From the NCBI RefSeq assembly GCF_000226115.1, contig NC_016462.1:930001-994000 (forward strand): a stretch of 64,000 nt of DNA, read 5' to 3'. The position numbers were made by a program, and so were the translations under genes. The notes under the pieces are model-generated. The model did not search any database, was not told the DNA's origin, and worked only from the letters and a program-made list of their open reading frames with translations. Source of the DNA: Thermothielavioides terrestris NRRL 8126 (lineage: Eukaryota > Ascomycota > Sordariomycetes > Sordariales > Chaetomiaceae). This document shows positions 23,489-34,320 of the stretch, in pieces (within the stretch, counting starts at the first letter, position 1; every line of letters starts with the position of its first letter).

Positions 23489-25342
23489 ATGAGAGTCTCC
23501 AGCCGATTTGACGGGTCGATATGCGGCGCGATCCTTTCCTTGCACCGCCCGTCGCTGTCGTTGTTTTCGTCGTCGAACCGGTCTGCCGCCACTGCTTCCT
23601 TCTCTGCTGGTTCCACCCATAATAGCCTCAGTGAAGGCCCAAGACGAAGTGCCCATCGCCGGTACACCGTGTGCTCGGTCCGGCGCCGCCCGGTGCTGGC
23701 CCTTCCATCTCTCCGATTTTCGACCGATACCCGCTCGCGCAGCTCCCCCGGGCCCTCCATACCCCCCACGCGTGAGAGCCATACCGCCGCAGCGGCCGAG
23801 GAAGATCTCGAGCCCGAATTTGATGGCGATGACACCGTGCAAAACTCCGCCCCGCGCAAGCCGAGGCGACTGCGCAGCTTAACCAAGAAGGAATTGCTCG
23901 CGTTGGTCGACGATTACGATGGCGAAGAGATCGGCCCGGTTGATGAGTACTTGGAGTATCTCCGCGACCCCTACATGCGGGGCTATGCGCAGCCCGACAC
24001 CCAGCATATCACCTTTGCGCGCACCATCGAGGACGTTGCCTACCCGTCCCTCGAGCAGGTGATCCGGGCCGGCGAAGAGGAGCAGCAAACCCTCTGGGAG
24101 CTCCGCTTCGCCGTGCTTACCCGGCTCCGGAGCCCTCACAAGGTCGATCTCGACCACATCTACGAGATCTACCAGCGCCTCCCGGAACCGCGCATGCTCT
24201 ACATACACGCCCGCTTCCGCCACCAGCTGTTGCGTGTCTTCGGTCAGCCCGACGAGCGGGACTCCGGATCTATGTTGCGATACTTCGCCCTCATCGCGGA
24301 CGTCAAGAACACGGGCATTCCCCTGACCACCTCCGAGTGGAACTGTGCGATCAATTTTGCCACCAGATATGTCGGCACTGTGACCGAGACCGAGGTCGAG
24401 GCGGCCCTGAAGCTGTGGCGCGAGATGGAGTGCGACGCCGGCATCAAGGCCACCAATGTAACCTTCAACATCCTCTTCGACGTTGCCTGCAAGGCGGGCA
24501 ACTTTACGCTGGCCGAGATGATCTACCGCGAGATGGAAGGACGCGGCCACCACTACAACCGCTACCACTACACCAGCCTGATCCACTTCTTCGGCCTCAA
24601 GCACGAGACGAGCGGGATGCGCGCCGCCTACAAGGAGATGGTCAACGCCGGCGAGATGATCGACACGGTGGTGCTCAACGCCATGATCAGCGGCCTGCTG
24701 CGGTCGGGCGAGGAGGCCCCCGCCGAGCGGCTGTACGAGCGCATGAAGGCCGCCAGCCTCGACAGGGTCGGCGACGGCGACAGCACCGACGGCGGTCCCG
24801 GCGTGCCCGTCCGCACGCCCACATCGGACCGCGCCATCACCCAGGCGCTGCTCATGTTCGCCAAGATCGGCCGGCGGCACCCGCCGTCGCGGCCCGCGCT
24901 GCAGCGGATGGCGCCGCTCGCGCCGGACCTGCAGACCTACCGCATCCTGGTCAACCACTACGGCGTCAAGCGCGGCGACCTGGCCAAGACGGCCGCCTAC
25001 ATCGACGAGATGAAGTTCTTCAAGATCCCGCTGCACCACGCCATCTTCCTGGCCCTGTTCAAGGGCTTCGCCCACCACGGCGGCTACCCGCGCTCGCCCT
25101 GGAGCGAGCGCCGCCTAACGGGCATCTGGAACGCCCTGCTCGACGCCCTCGACGCCGGCGCCGCCGGCCTCGAGGTCAAGAAGTGGCTCGCCATGTGGGC
25201 GCTGCGCGCCTTCGCGCGCTGCTCCACCCGCGCCCGCGTGCTGGACGTGTACGAGGCGCTCAAGGCGCGGTGGAGCCTGAGCCAGGCGGACGAGCAGTTC
25301 ATGGTGGATTTCTTGGGTAGTCTTGTGAATAAGCGGAAGTGA
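23489..25342 (+). CDS. Pentatricopeptide-repeat protein, probably mitochondrial
   Basis: Single exon, 617 aa from the ATG at 23489; an in-frame TTG lies upstream at 23456. The first 60-80 residues are rich in Ser/Arg and poor in acids, as in a mitochondrial presequence. A spacer with acidic residues follows (about 105-140). From about 280 onward there are PPR-like helix pairs: TNVTFNILFDVACKAGNFTL, YHYTSLIHFFGLKHE, DTVVLNAMISGLLRSGEEA and LQTYRILVNHYGVKRGD. PPR proteins bind organelle RNA in a sequence-specific way for processing, stability or translation; the RNA target here is unknown. The head-to-head neighbour RSM25 fits a role in mitochondrial expression. Which yeast PPR (if any) it corresponds to cannot be told from the sequence alone. 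Confidence 0.85.
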   Translation: MRVSSRFDGSICGAILSLHRPSLSLFSSSNRSAATASFSAGSTHNSLSEGPRRSAHRRYTVCSVRRRPVLALPSLRFSTDTRSRSSPGPSIPPTRESHTAAAAEEDLEPEFDGDDTVQNSAPRKPRRLRSLTKKELLALVDDYDGEEIGPVDEYLEYLRDPYMRGYAQPDTQHITFARTIEDVAYPSLEQVIRAGEEEQQTLWELRFAVLTRLRSPHKVDLDHIYEIYQRLPEPRMLYIHARFRHQLLRVFGQPDERDSGSMLRYFALIADVKNTGIPLTTSEWNCAINFATRYVGTVTETEVEAALKLWREMECDAGIKATNVTFNILFDVACKAGNFTLAEMIYREMEGRGHHYNRYHYTSLIHFFGLKHETSGMRAAYKEMVNAGEMIDTVVLNAMISGLLRSGEEAPAERLYERMKAASLDRVGDGDSTDGGPGVPVRTPTSDRAITQALLMFAKIGRRHPPSRPALQRMAPLAPDLQTYRILVNHYGVKRGDLAKTAAYIDEMKFFKIPLHHAIFLALFKGFAHHGGYPRSPWSERRLTGIWNALLDALDAGAAGLEVKKWLAMWALRAFARCSTRARVLDVYEALKARWSLSQADEQFMVDFLGSLVNKRK

Positions 25343-25633
25343 TAGCTTCACGAGCATGGCATCGATGGGCAGGGGTTATATAACTGTACTTGAAAAGGGA
25401 TAGGGCGCCTGACCTGGGTCGTGGCATGTTCACCGGAGGCCCGGCAGCTGGGTGCTGATTTGTATGATATTGTGTATATATGCCTCTGCTATGAGTGAAC
25501 CATAGAGGGCAGCCCAGGGCGAAGCGCAGCTTGACGGCATGAATAGAGCGTGATCAAAGATCAGTTGAAGCCTCTTGTTGGGTTGTGATTACTTGTCTCG
25601 CAGCAAATACAGACAGACTGGAGAAAAAAAAAA

Positions 25634-25665
<32 letters not shown>

Positions 25666-26021
25666 GAAAAAAAGAGAGAAAAAAATAATCAACCTAATCG
25701 TACACGGGTATCGTCTATCGCAGCAAGCAGCCCTCAGTCCGAGGGGCGAAACGACCGCGTCCAGCAAAGCAAACGAATGACAACAATGCCCGTCCTGAAC
25801 ATCTCTTTCCCATCCCACGCCGACTCCGCACACCCGTTGGACCGAGATGATATGCAGACTCTCTGCCAACGCCGTCGCTCAACGCCGTCGCTAAAACCGA
25901 CCAAGCAAAGCTATCCAATGAGTGAAATGTGTCTCTCGGGGGCGCCGGTTACCATGCACGCAGCGCACCAGAGGGGAAAAAAGAGAAAGAAAACAGAAAG
26001 AAAAGGGGTTTGGCGATGAAA
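25343..26021. other. Convergent intergenic region
   Basis: Lies between the stops of the PPR gene and the rhodopsin-like gene. Apart from an A-rich microsatellite it holds nothing recognisable. Confidence 0.55.
25622..25688. repeat. A-rich microsatellite (aaaaag)n
   Basis: A purine-only tract of about 65 bp, built mainly of aaaaag units with longer A runs, in the convergent intergenic spacer. It produces a poly-Lys/Glu or poly-Phe artefact in the open frames that cross it. Confidence 0.9.
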
Positions 26022-28191
26022 TCACCGCGGCGGCCCAGCCCTCAACATGGCCTCCCAGTCCTGCTCGATCCCGCTCCCACCGCTGACCCTCGAGGCGCTG
26101 TCCCGCCCCTGCCGCGGCCGCGACTGGCTCGCCCCGACCACCCCGGGCACAACGGTCACGGTGTTCTTCCCCACGCCCTTGGTGCTGCTGACAACACCAC
26201 CGCCGGCACCACCGGCACCGCCAGGAGCATTCCCCCCCGCCGCAGCGGCCGCCGCGGCCTGGGCGGCAGCAGCAACGTACTCCTCGTTGACCTCCTCCAC
26301 GACCTCGACGCTGACCGTCTTGATGATCCCCCGCGGCCACGCCTCCAGGTCGATGTCGCTGCCCTCGTCGGTCGAGTACCCGTCCTCCTCTCCGCTGTCA
26401 CTCTCACTGTCACTGTACCCATCATCATCATCATCATTATCATCTTCGTCCTCGTCCTCGCCTTCGTCTGGCCCATCCTCCCCCAGCCGCCGCAGCTGCC
26501 GCTCGCCGAGATCATACCCCTCCTCCTCCTCCGCCGCCCCTCCCCGGCCCAGCGCACTCCCACTCCTACTGCCCCTCCCACTCCCACCCGCACCCGCAAC
26601 CGCCCGTGCCCCCATCCGCGACCCAGCCCGCGATCCGGGCCGCGACCCAGCCCCGTCGCCCGCCCTCTCTCCCCCGCCCAGACCTAACTCAATGTCCTCC
26701 CCCTCCATTTCCAGACTCCCTCTCCCTGGTGCCGCGGTGGCGGTGGCGGTGGCGGTGCTCGATCGCGTGTCCGGCCGCACGATGCTGCGCGCGCTGTCGC
26801 TCCGGCTGGGCGGGCCGCCTCCCTTGCGCGCCTTGCCGCCGGTCGTGCCGGTGGTGGTATTGGCAGCGCTGGTGGTCGTTGCGGTGGTGGTGGTGGTGGT
26901 GGTAGCGGGATTGTTGTCGTTTGGCGGACCAGGATCCGGCCCGCGTCTGCTGGGCGCACGCTTGGACGGCTTGCGCGAGCGGCTGGTACTGGAGGTGGTG
27001 GAGACGGATGTGGTGGTGGAGGTGAGCGTGCCGCCTCTGGGGCGGGCTTTGTGATGGTGGTGGTGGTGTCTGCGGCGGCGGCGGCGGCGGCGGGTGGAGG
27101 TGGTTGATGTGGTTGTGGTGGTGGTGGTGCTGGAAGTAGGGGAGAACAGGGTGCCGAAAGTGAGGAGGTTCGCGGAGATTAGGGATATGTTTTGTTCGAG
27201 GCTGAGTTTTGTTGTCGGTATGAGTAAACCAGGACCAAGGGGTGGGATGGCGTGCGGAAGGGGAGGGGAACGCGGGCTTACTTGGCCATGAGCGAGGCGA
27301 GGAAGAAGTGGATTGTGTACGTGCTGACGCCGCTAGTTTCAGAGGCCTGGGCGGTGCGGACAATCACCAAGATCCCCGAGCTGGTGGTGGTTGTGTTAGT
27401 GCGTTGCTGTGAGGTAAGAAGGAGGTTGTGAGTTGGCGGGACTTACATGCAGCTCAGACTAGAGGTAGCATAGAATGGCCAGGCCGGCTCGCCGGCGCGA
27501 GAGATGTCGCGAATCATGAGCATCGGAAACAGAGCAAGGAAAACCCAGGAGAACACCGAAAATGCTGCGGCTGTCAGCTACTGGCAAGTAAGTCGCATCT
27601 CGACGGACGGCTCACCGCCTTGCGCATATCCCAGATAAAGCTGGACGCGTGGATCCGAGCAGCTGCCGACCATCGACGGAATCCACACCTTGTCCAACGG
27701 CCGGCACTGAACGTAGACGGCCAGGGCAAAAGCCAGGTTGACGACGGCCAGCAAGACGATAAGCCCAGCCAGCAGCAGCCTCCACTGGCGCGCCCGCCGG
27801 AGGAGGCCCATGAAAAAGAGACATATCGAGATCTTGCTGAGCGTGACGCTGAGGAGGTACCACGGCTGGCCTAGCACATTGAACTCTAAGGCGCGCACCG
27901 GATCTGACGCGGTGCCCTCGATGATGCCGAAGACGGTCCCAATTAGTGCCACCAGCTGCGCCCACGGTCAACATTTGATGCTGCCACGCACATGCTCACG
28001 GTCTAGAGCCCCCAGGGGCAAGAACTCACAGTGGCCGCCCCGCTGGTGTAGTCGTCGGCGCCGAAGCGGCCGTAGATGCCGGCATGGTTGTAAAATCGAA
28101 CAAAGGTGGTGGCCAGGGCGAAGCTGGCGGTGGCAAGGGAAAAGGACAGAAGAACCGGCCCTCGCGAGAGGTCGGCGTCGGAATCAGCCAT
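26022..28191 (-). CDS. Rhodopsin-like fungal integral membrane protein, long tail
   Basis: Five exons on the minus strand: 28030-28191, 27616-27955, 27447-27570, 27282-27380 and 26022-27201, 634 aa; phases agree at all four junctions. The first 270 residues hold about seven hydrophobic helices typical of the fungal rhodopsin-domain/PTH11-like superfamily (e.g. VLLSFSLATASFALATTFVRFY, ISICLFFMGLLRRARQW, LLLAGLIVLLAVVNLAFALAVYVQCRPLD around the common CRPLDKVW motif; only positions matter here). Exon 5 encodes a long low-complexity tail: Thr tract, eight Arg then six His in a row, many Gly/Ser/Ala, an acidic Asp/Glu run (about 515-545). No PTH11 CFEM domain is visible. Such proteins sit in the plasma membrane; ligands are mostly unknown. 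The tail may be partly mis-spliced in my model. Confidence 0.75.
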
Positions 28192-29948
28192 GGCGTTGGG
28201 CAGAGACTTTGAGGCCTCGATAACGCCGCATCGTACCGGCTCACCGGAAAGGGAGAGAGATGAATAAACGAGACAAGGGGGAGGCCAAGTCCAGTTGGGG
28301 AGGGTGCCATCAACTATTGTATGCTGCTAAGGCTGGCCGACCCGGGAGGGGCACGGCCTCGCCGACATAATAAGGTTTGGTCTTCGCGGCTAAAGGGTAC
28401 AAGCAACCATGGCTGATCGAGCGGATTCCGAAACGGCGGAGGCTTGCCTACCACCGGCAAGGCGCGCCTGGTTCCGGGGAAGGCTGGGACTCTCCTGGGG
28501 TAGATCAAAAGGTAAAACGCGGATCGCGGCGTGGGGGTGGCATGACGGCTTTTGGAAGCGCATAGCGCCTCTGTGCTCCAGGGAACCGCGGATAAGTACA
28601 CCGACGATGGAGAAAAGGTAAGAGGACGGCAAAGGGCCTCATCCTCCCGTTTTTCCAGATACCGGGGGTGCTCTGACTCTCGCTTCGTAAAGTAAAGGTG
28701 CCGCCCTCAAGCAGACGCACAACGGAGAAATAGGCTATTGATTGAAAAACAAACACGGCTGATCATGGCACTCGGCTTGAGGGCCGAGCGACAGTGACAG
28801 CGCACAACGCACGCGACGCTGACGAAGAGACAGGGGCAGGCCCGGCGGCTCCGTGTAAATGCGGGCGTCGTTTATGCGTGGCCCGGCGGCATGGAAGCGA
28901 TAGCCATTGCTGGAACGGAATGCGGCTGCAGGCGGGGTCCGTCCGGGTGAAACGTGGTGTTGCCGGCGGGTCGTCGGAGCTTAAAGTTCAAGCAGGGGAG
29001 AGGGAAGAACTTCCCGGGCGACCGGGAATTGGAACTGCCCAGAAAGAACCATCACAGCAGCTACTGCGTAAGGTAATTTAGGCGGGATGAATGCAAACTA
29101 CCTTCCTGAGGTAGCGTAAAGGAAGGAGCGTTCAACGAGGCAGACCGCCGTGGGTAGGCGCCACCGCATCAACAGCGCTTGCGTTGCTCCTTCCGCTGCA
29201 ACGATGCAACGCATAATCTTGGGGGTCTGGGCTCCTGGAGTGGAAAGCGTGTATGATCAGCCCGATCGAAGCTTCAAGGAACAAACTCCGACACAGCAGT
29301 GCACGAGCCCGCAAGCGCAGGAAACGCAGCTGCCAAGCCGGGATTCCGGTTTCCCAGACCCTCCCTCCATTTCCAGGTTCCTGCCTCGCCTGGCCTGCCC
29401 TGCTCCAAACCAGAATTAAGCCGTTGTTGTTGGGAATTTCGTCCCATTATTAACATCCGATCCTTGTTGAATCAGCTCCGTGGTGATCCAGATCCCGAAA
29501 CCCACTGACCGGGCGTGGCACCATTTTAGCGCCTCCTCAGTTCTGTATCGGCTGATTGTCTGCTTGAAGCATCTTGGGCCGCTGTTCTGGCACTGGGGAG
29601 CCGTCCTTTCCTATTCGACTTGGACGCGGATCTTGCGGGTCCGGTATCTCAGTGGTAGGCTGCTTTCGGGTTCATGACTCCGGGTGTACTGCGGCCTTCA
29701 AGGACTGTTATCTCGGCATCGTGCTTGGGCCTGGACTCGGGAGACCATGGCGGCAGCCTCGAGAGCTGCTCGCAGCTGCAAAGTACCTAGTGTTCACTAT
29801 ATCCATCATCGTTGCTTTGAAGCAGCTAGGCGCTTGCTCAATTCTCACACTTTGCATTGATTTGAATTCGTAACAGGCACCGACGACGTCATTAATTACA
29901 GCGACATTCCCTCGATTGATATTTACAAATGGCGGACCTCCACACCAG
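28192..29948. other. Long intergenic region
   Basis: About 1.75 kb between the start of the rhodopsin-like gene (its promoter is at the left) and the stop of the thiolase gene. Open frames are short and lack domains or splice context. I see no transposon ends or RNA genes. A small plus-strand frame at 28409-28621 is unsupported. Confidence 0.5.
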
Positions 29949-31428
29949 CTAGACCTTCGCCTGCGCAGCCTTCATCATCGGCAGCGTGGCCGTCCTGGCC
30001 CACTCATTGGTCTTGTCCTTACTCCTCACCCTCCTCGCCTGCTCCTCCGTGAACCCCCTCGCCTCGACGGCCGGGTTATACCCCAGCCCGTTCAGCCTCC
30101 CGACCTCGGCCGAGTCCAACACGGTGGCCTCCTGGCCGTCCGCCCGCCGATACACCGTCACGACCGCCGCCCCGCCCAGGCCCAGGTTATGCTGCAGCGC
30201 CCACTTCGTGCCCGGAACCGCCCTGTTGTTGCTCCATCCTCTCAGGTGCCACACGAGCTCCGCACACTGCGCGATGCCCGTGGCGCCGAGTGGGTGCCCC
30301 TTGGAAATCAAACCGCCGCTCGGATTCACCACCAGCTCCCTCCTCCCATCCTTCCCGCTGCCGTAGGTGATCCCGCCGGCGCGCACGAGCTCGTGCGCCT
30401 TGCCGGGCTCGGCCAGGCCCAGCGCGTCCAGCAGCACCATCTCGTTGGCGCTGAAGCAGTCGTGCAGCTCGCAGACGGCGAAGTCGGCGGGCGTCACGCC
30501 GGCCTCGGCCATGGCGACGCGCGCCGCCCGCTGCGTCATCTCGCGCCCGACCAGGTCGATCGCGCTGCGCGAGAAGAGCGACGGCCCGTCCGTCGCCAGG
30601 CACTGGCCCGCGATGAGCACCGCCTGCCCCCGGAGGTGCGGCCGCGCGTCGAGGAAGGCCTGCGACACGAGCACCGCCGCGGCCCCGCCGTCCGACGTCG
30701 GGCAGCACTGCAGCTTGGTCAGCGGCTCGTGGATCATGGGCGACGCCAGGATCTCGTCGAGCGTGTAGACGTCCTGGAATTGCGAGTACGGGTTGTTGAC
30801 CGAGTGCTGGTGGTTGATGCGCGCGATCTCGGCGAAGTCCTCCGCCTTGGCGCCGTATCTGGGGGAGTGGGAGGGGCGGTTAGTGAGCTTAGAGCTCAGA
30901 GTGAGAGCTGGAGTGAAAAGCGGGTAGTACGCACTTCTCCATGTACTCTCTGCCGGCGTTGCCGAACATCTGGGCGGCGCCGGGCGCCTTGGTGACGCCC
31001 CTCGTCGCGGCCATCATGGCATAGGTGGTCCCGAGCGGCGACTCGCGGTCGTTCCAGAAACTCTGCAGGCTGCCGGGCATCATCTTCTCGAAGCCGACGA
31101 CCAGGATGCAGTCGGCGCCGCCGGCGGCGATCATGTTGCGCGCCATGGCCAGGCCGGTCGACCCGGTCGAGCAGTTGTTGTTGACGTTGTAGATGGGGAT
31201 CTGGGTCATGCCGAACTGGTAGAAGACGCGCTGGCCGCACGTCGAGTCGCCGTAGCAGTAGCACGCGATGCCCTGCTCGACGTCGTCGTACGTGATGTGC
31301 GCGTCCAGCATGGCCTTGATGCCCGCCTCGTAGCCGAGCTCGGTGTAGTCGATCTTGCCGCGCGGCTTGACGAACTTAGTCATGCCCACGCCGAGCACGT
31401 AGCACGCCTGCTTCTGCTTGGGCGCCAT
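29949..31428 (-). CDS. SCP2-type thiolase (acetyl/3-ketoacyl-CoA thiolase-like)
   Basis: Two exons on the minus strand (30935-31428 and 29949-30858), 467 aa, start at the ATG at 31428 (gccATGG). The thiolase fold is clear: the nucleophilic Cys86 in NVNNNCSTGSTGL, the HDCFSANEM segment with the conserved His, and the C-terminal GGLISKGHPLGATG loop. This is the SCP-x/sterol-carrier-protein thiolase branch, without an SCP2 domain. Members cleave 3-ketoacyl-CoAs (including branched ones) in peroxisomal beta-oxidation. The C-terminus (QAKV) is not a canonical PTS1 tripeptide, so peroxisomal location cannot be read from this sequence. The reading frame is intact and full length. Confidence 0.93.
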
Positions 31429-32067
31429 GGTGTGTCGCTCTGTATTCTGTATTCTGTATTCCGAAGGATGACGCTGGAGGACCTCACGGAGATGGGCTGT
31501 GATTGATCAGACAGTAAAGAGGAGTGAACTGGAAGATGCCATCCCGAGTTCCTCGTTCGTTGCACAGCATGTGCCCTTCACCCGCGGGCATCCGATGGCT
31601 CCGCGGCATTCGGCCCCCACTTACACAAACTACCCCGGGCCGGATGCGGGGTTGAGGCAGCTGTGCCGAGGCAGGCCAGGCAGGCCAGGCAGGCCAGGCA
31701 CCAGCTCCCTGTGCAACCTGAAAAGGGAAACCCAGACGTGAATCGCGTTCTTGGCTCAACAACAACACAGTACACAGTATGTAACTCTACACTAGTTCGG
31801 ACTCAATTGGCCCTCGCGATGCCAAATGGCGAGCCCCTGTAGTGATGCCTAGGAGTCGAGGACTCACACAAGTGCTGTGCATGTGCAAACCGCAGCCCGG
31901 GTTTCTGCTGCCTGCTTGACCGCCCAGCACAAGTGTCCTGTGCAGTCCTTATTTTTCTCCGAGTTCCTCTCCAAGCCCGGCGCTTTTCTCTCTCCTTCTT
32001 GTCCACTCACTTCCGCAACTCCTAGCAACTCCTTAGTTCATTTCTAGTCAAGCCGTACGACCGAGCA
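31429..32067. other. Divergent promoter region with short tandem repeat
   Basis: Lies between the divergent thiolase and oxygenase starts. Repeated ttctgta units are present at about 31442-31460 directly upstream of the thiolase start. A separate 9-bp tandem repeat is listed below. Confidence 0.55.
31670..31700. repeat. 9-bp tandem repeat ggcaggcca, about 3.4 copies
   Basis: Perfect short direct repeats of ggcaggcca in the thiolase/oxygenase promoter spacer. Too short to be a transposon; slippage-type minisatellite. Confidence 0.85.
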
Positions 32068-33821
32068 ATGTCCGCAAGCAGTCCCCCCAGCCCGACCACA
32101 AGCGGTGTCTCCAGTCCGGGTAGTCCGGATGTGGTACCCGAGTGGAATGTCAGGCACTTGAAAATGCCGACAGCTCCTCCATCTCGGATCTCCGACAGTC
32201 CTCTGTTCCGGGAACTTCGCGAGTCCGTGGCGAAGGAGACCGTGGCCGTCACTTTCGCCTGTGGCGGCTCCGTCCCGGTCGTGCCCAGCCTGGTCGACGC
32301 AGCCGAGGAGGCCGACGACGAGGCCCTCCGGGCGACGTCCTGTCTTCCGATCGATCTCCGCTGGGACTCCGACGAGAAGGCAACCTTGTCTTCGGAGACC
32401 AAGCTCACCCTTCCACTCGAGCCGAACACGGAAAATAATCTGGACCGGCTCATCAAGGACATGACCCCGGCTACTTTTGGCCGCGGCGGTGAGCATGTCT
32501 ACGACGAGTCGTACCGCAAGGCTCTGAAGCTGGATCCGACCCGCTTCTCTTCCACCTTCAATCCGTATGAACTTGGCATCGTGGACACGATTGCCCAAAC
32601 CCTGTTGCCGAGCCTTCGCCACTCGCAGCAGACCAGGAGCGTCAAGGCTGAGCTGTACAAGCTGAACGCAAGTGTTCCCCCATCTTCTAGCCTTATCACG
32701 CCGCTTACCATTGAACGAAGCTATACTCCGGGCCGTCCGGCAAATTCAAGGCGCACGTCGACACACCGCGCTCTCCCACCCAGTTTGGCTCCCTGGTCGT
32801 CTGTCTCCCGCTCGAGCATCGTGGCGGTGCACTGGAAGTGAGACACAAGGGCAAGACGGTCACCTTCGACTGGAGCAACTCCAAGGACGACGGCAAGGGT
32901 GCCTCCGTCGGCTGGGCCGCCTTCTACAGCGACTGCGAGCACGAGGTCTTGGAGGTGACCGAGGGCCATCGGCTCACGCTCACCTACAACCTCTTCTGTG
33001 TTCGGGGCAACGGCCAGCTCGGCGGGAACTGCCCTTGGCTCGATGCCACACATCTGCCGCTGTACAAGACTGTCCTCGCTCTGGTGCAAGACGATGGCTG
33101 GGAAAAGGGTGAGTAGAACCCCCGGGCGCTTATGGGTGGAGTGTGGCTGGCTGACCCGGATGACGCAGGCGGATACCTGGGATACAACTGTAGCCATGCT
33201 TATCCCCATACCAGCAGGACGAAGCTCAACTTCCTCGCGCCCGACAACCTCAAGGGTGCCGACATGCTGATGTACGAGATCTTCCGCTCGCTCGGCTTGA
33301 AGGTCAGCTTCCGACCCGTCGTGACGGACCTTCACTATTCCGATGAAGGCGGCGATGCGCGCCCGGTCGTTGGCCTGGAACTGCCTTGGGCCATGTGGGG
33401 CTTTCTCGATGACAGCGAGCTCCAGGAGACGTACGACGAGTGGACCGGGAAGGTCCCTGGGGCGTACATGAAGCGTCATCGTTGGTATTGGACTAGGGAT
33501 CGGACGCGGACGCGGCAGCCAGAGCCGGAGCCGGAACCGACGCCGCTGCCGGAGTATGTTCGTTTCGAGGACATACACTGGCTCAATGATCTCGGACACA
33601 GAGAACCGCAGATTTCCTGGACTGCTGTAAGTGGACGATCCCCCGGTCCCTCCTACACTGTCATAATCTGGAATCACTCGAAACTCAGACGTTGACTGTC
33701 TATTGAGTACGGGAATGAACCCTCAACCATGACGACCTACTCTTACTGCGCCCTCATCGTCGAAGTCCCCCCGCGCGGCAGCCAGGAAGCGGAGGATGGA
33801 GAGACCGGGCAGTCCGCGTAA
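32068..33821 (+). CDS. 2-oxoglutarate/Fe(II) oxygenase-like protein
   Basis: Four exons: 32068-32667, 32721-33108, 33169-33626 and 33708-33821, 519 aa, phases agree. The first intron (53 nt) has a GC donor (AAC|gcaagt) and an ag acceptor; no GT donor gives a sensible join. After an N-terminal region (about 1-150) comes the jelly-roll part: KFKAHVDTPRS supplies the metal-binding His212 and Asp214, and CEHEVLEVTEGHRLTLTYNL supplies the distal His274 and the 2OG-binding Arg284. This matches fungal proteins of the prolyl-4-hydroxylase-like Fe(2+)/2OG dioxygenase group, substrate unknown. The last exon (TAC GGG AAT...) adds a short tail; its acceptor (attgag) is the weakest site in the model. No signal peptide is visible. 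It is divergent from the thiolase gene. Confidence 0.82.
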
Positions 33822-34320
33822 GGGATGGCAGGGAAGTTTCGTTGACGCAAACAACCCGTGAGGCGCCGGTGGTGAGGTTGAGGATCTGTCTCTCCATGAA
33901 TAAACACCGATAGCTTTGTATCGTCGGAGCTGCCAAGATACTGATTCTGGAAGGCTTCACTGGCCCTCGGCCGCCAAGTACCTAATGCTTCCTGTCGCTC
34001 TCGCTCCCCACACAAACGTCGCCTTCACCCCCGCCTCCTGCCTCCTTACGCAAGATGGACTAGGCCGGGTCTCGTCATAGGCGCCTGACCTAGCTGTAGC
34101 CGTGGCATCGTAACTGTTGGCCCTTTAACGCGTCCGTCATATGACAAATCAATAACGGCGCCGCAAAGAGACGCATTCATTAGGCAGGTTCACAGCATAG
34201 GCACAGAATTGCCATAGGAGAAACGCCAGGACATAGGTAGACAAAGACGCGAACACTGAATACCGACACGCAACCATATTCCTTCCCATTCCCAGCCCTG
34301 CTCTGCCTCTGAACGAAACT
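33822..34320. other. Convergent intergenic region
   Basis: Between the oxygenase and aldehyde dehydrogenase stops. Nothing recognisable beyond probable 3' UTRs. Confidence 0.55.

Noticed and set aside
28409..28621. 70-codon plus-strand frame in a long intergenic region
   Set aside because: No domain, signal peptide or splice evidence; Trp/Arg-rich chance frame.
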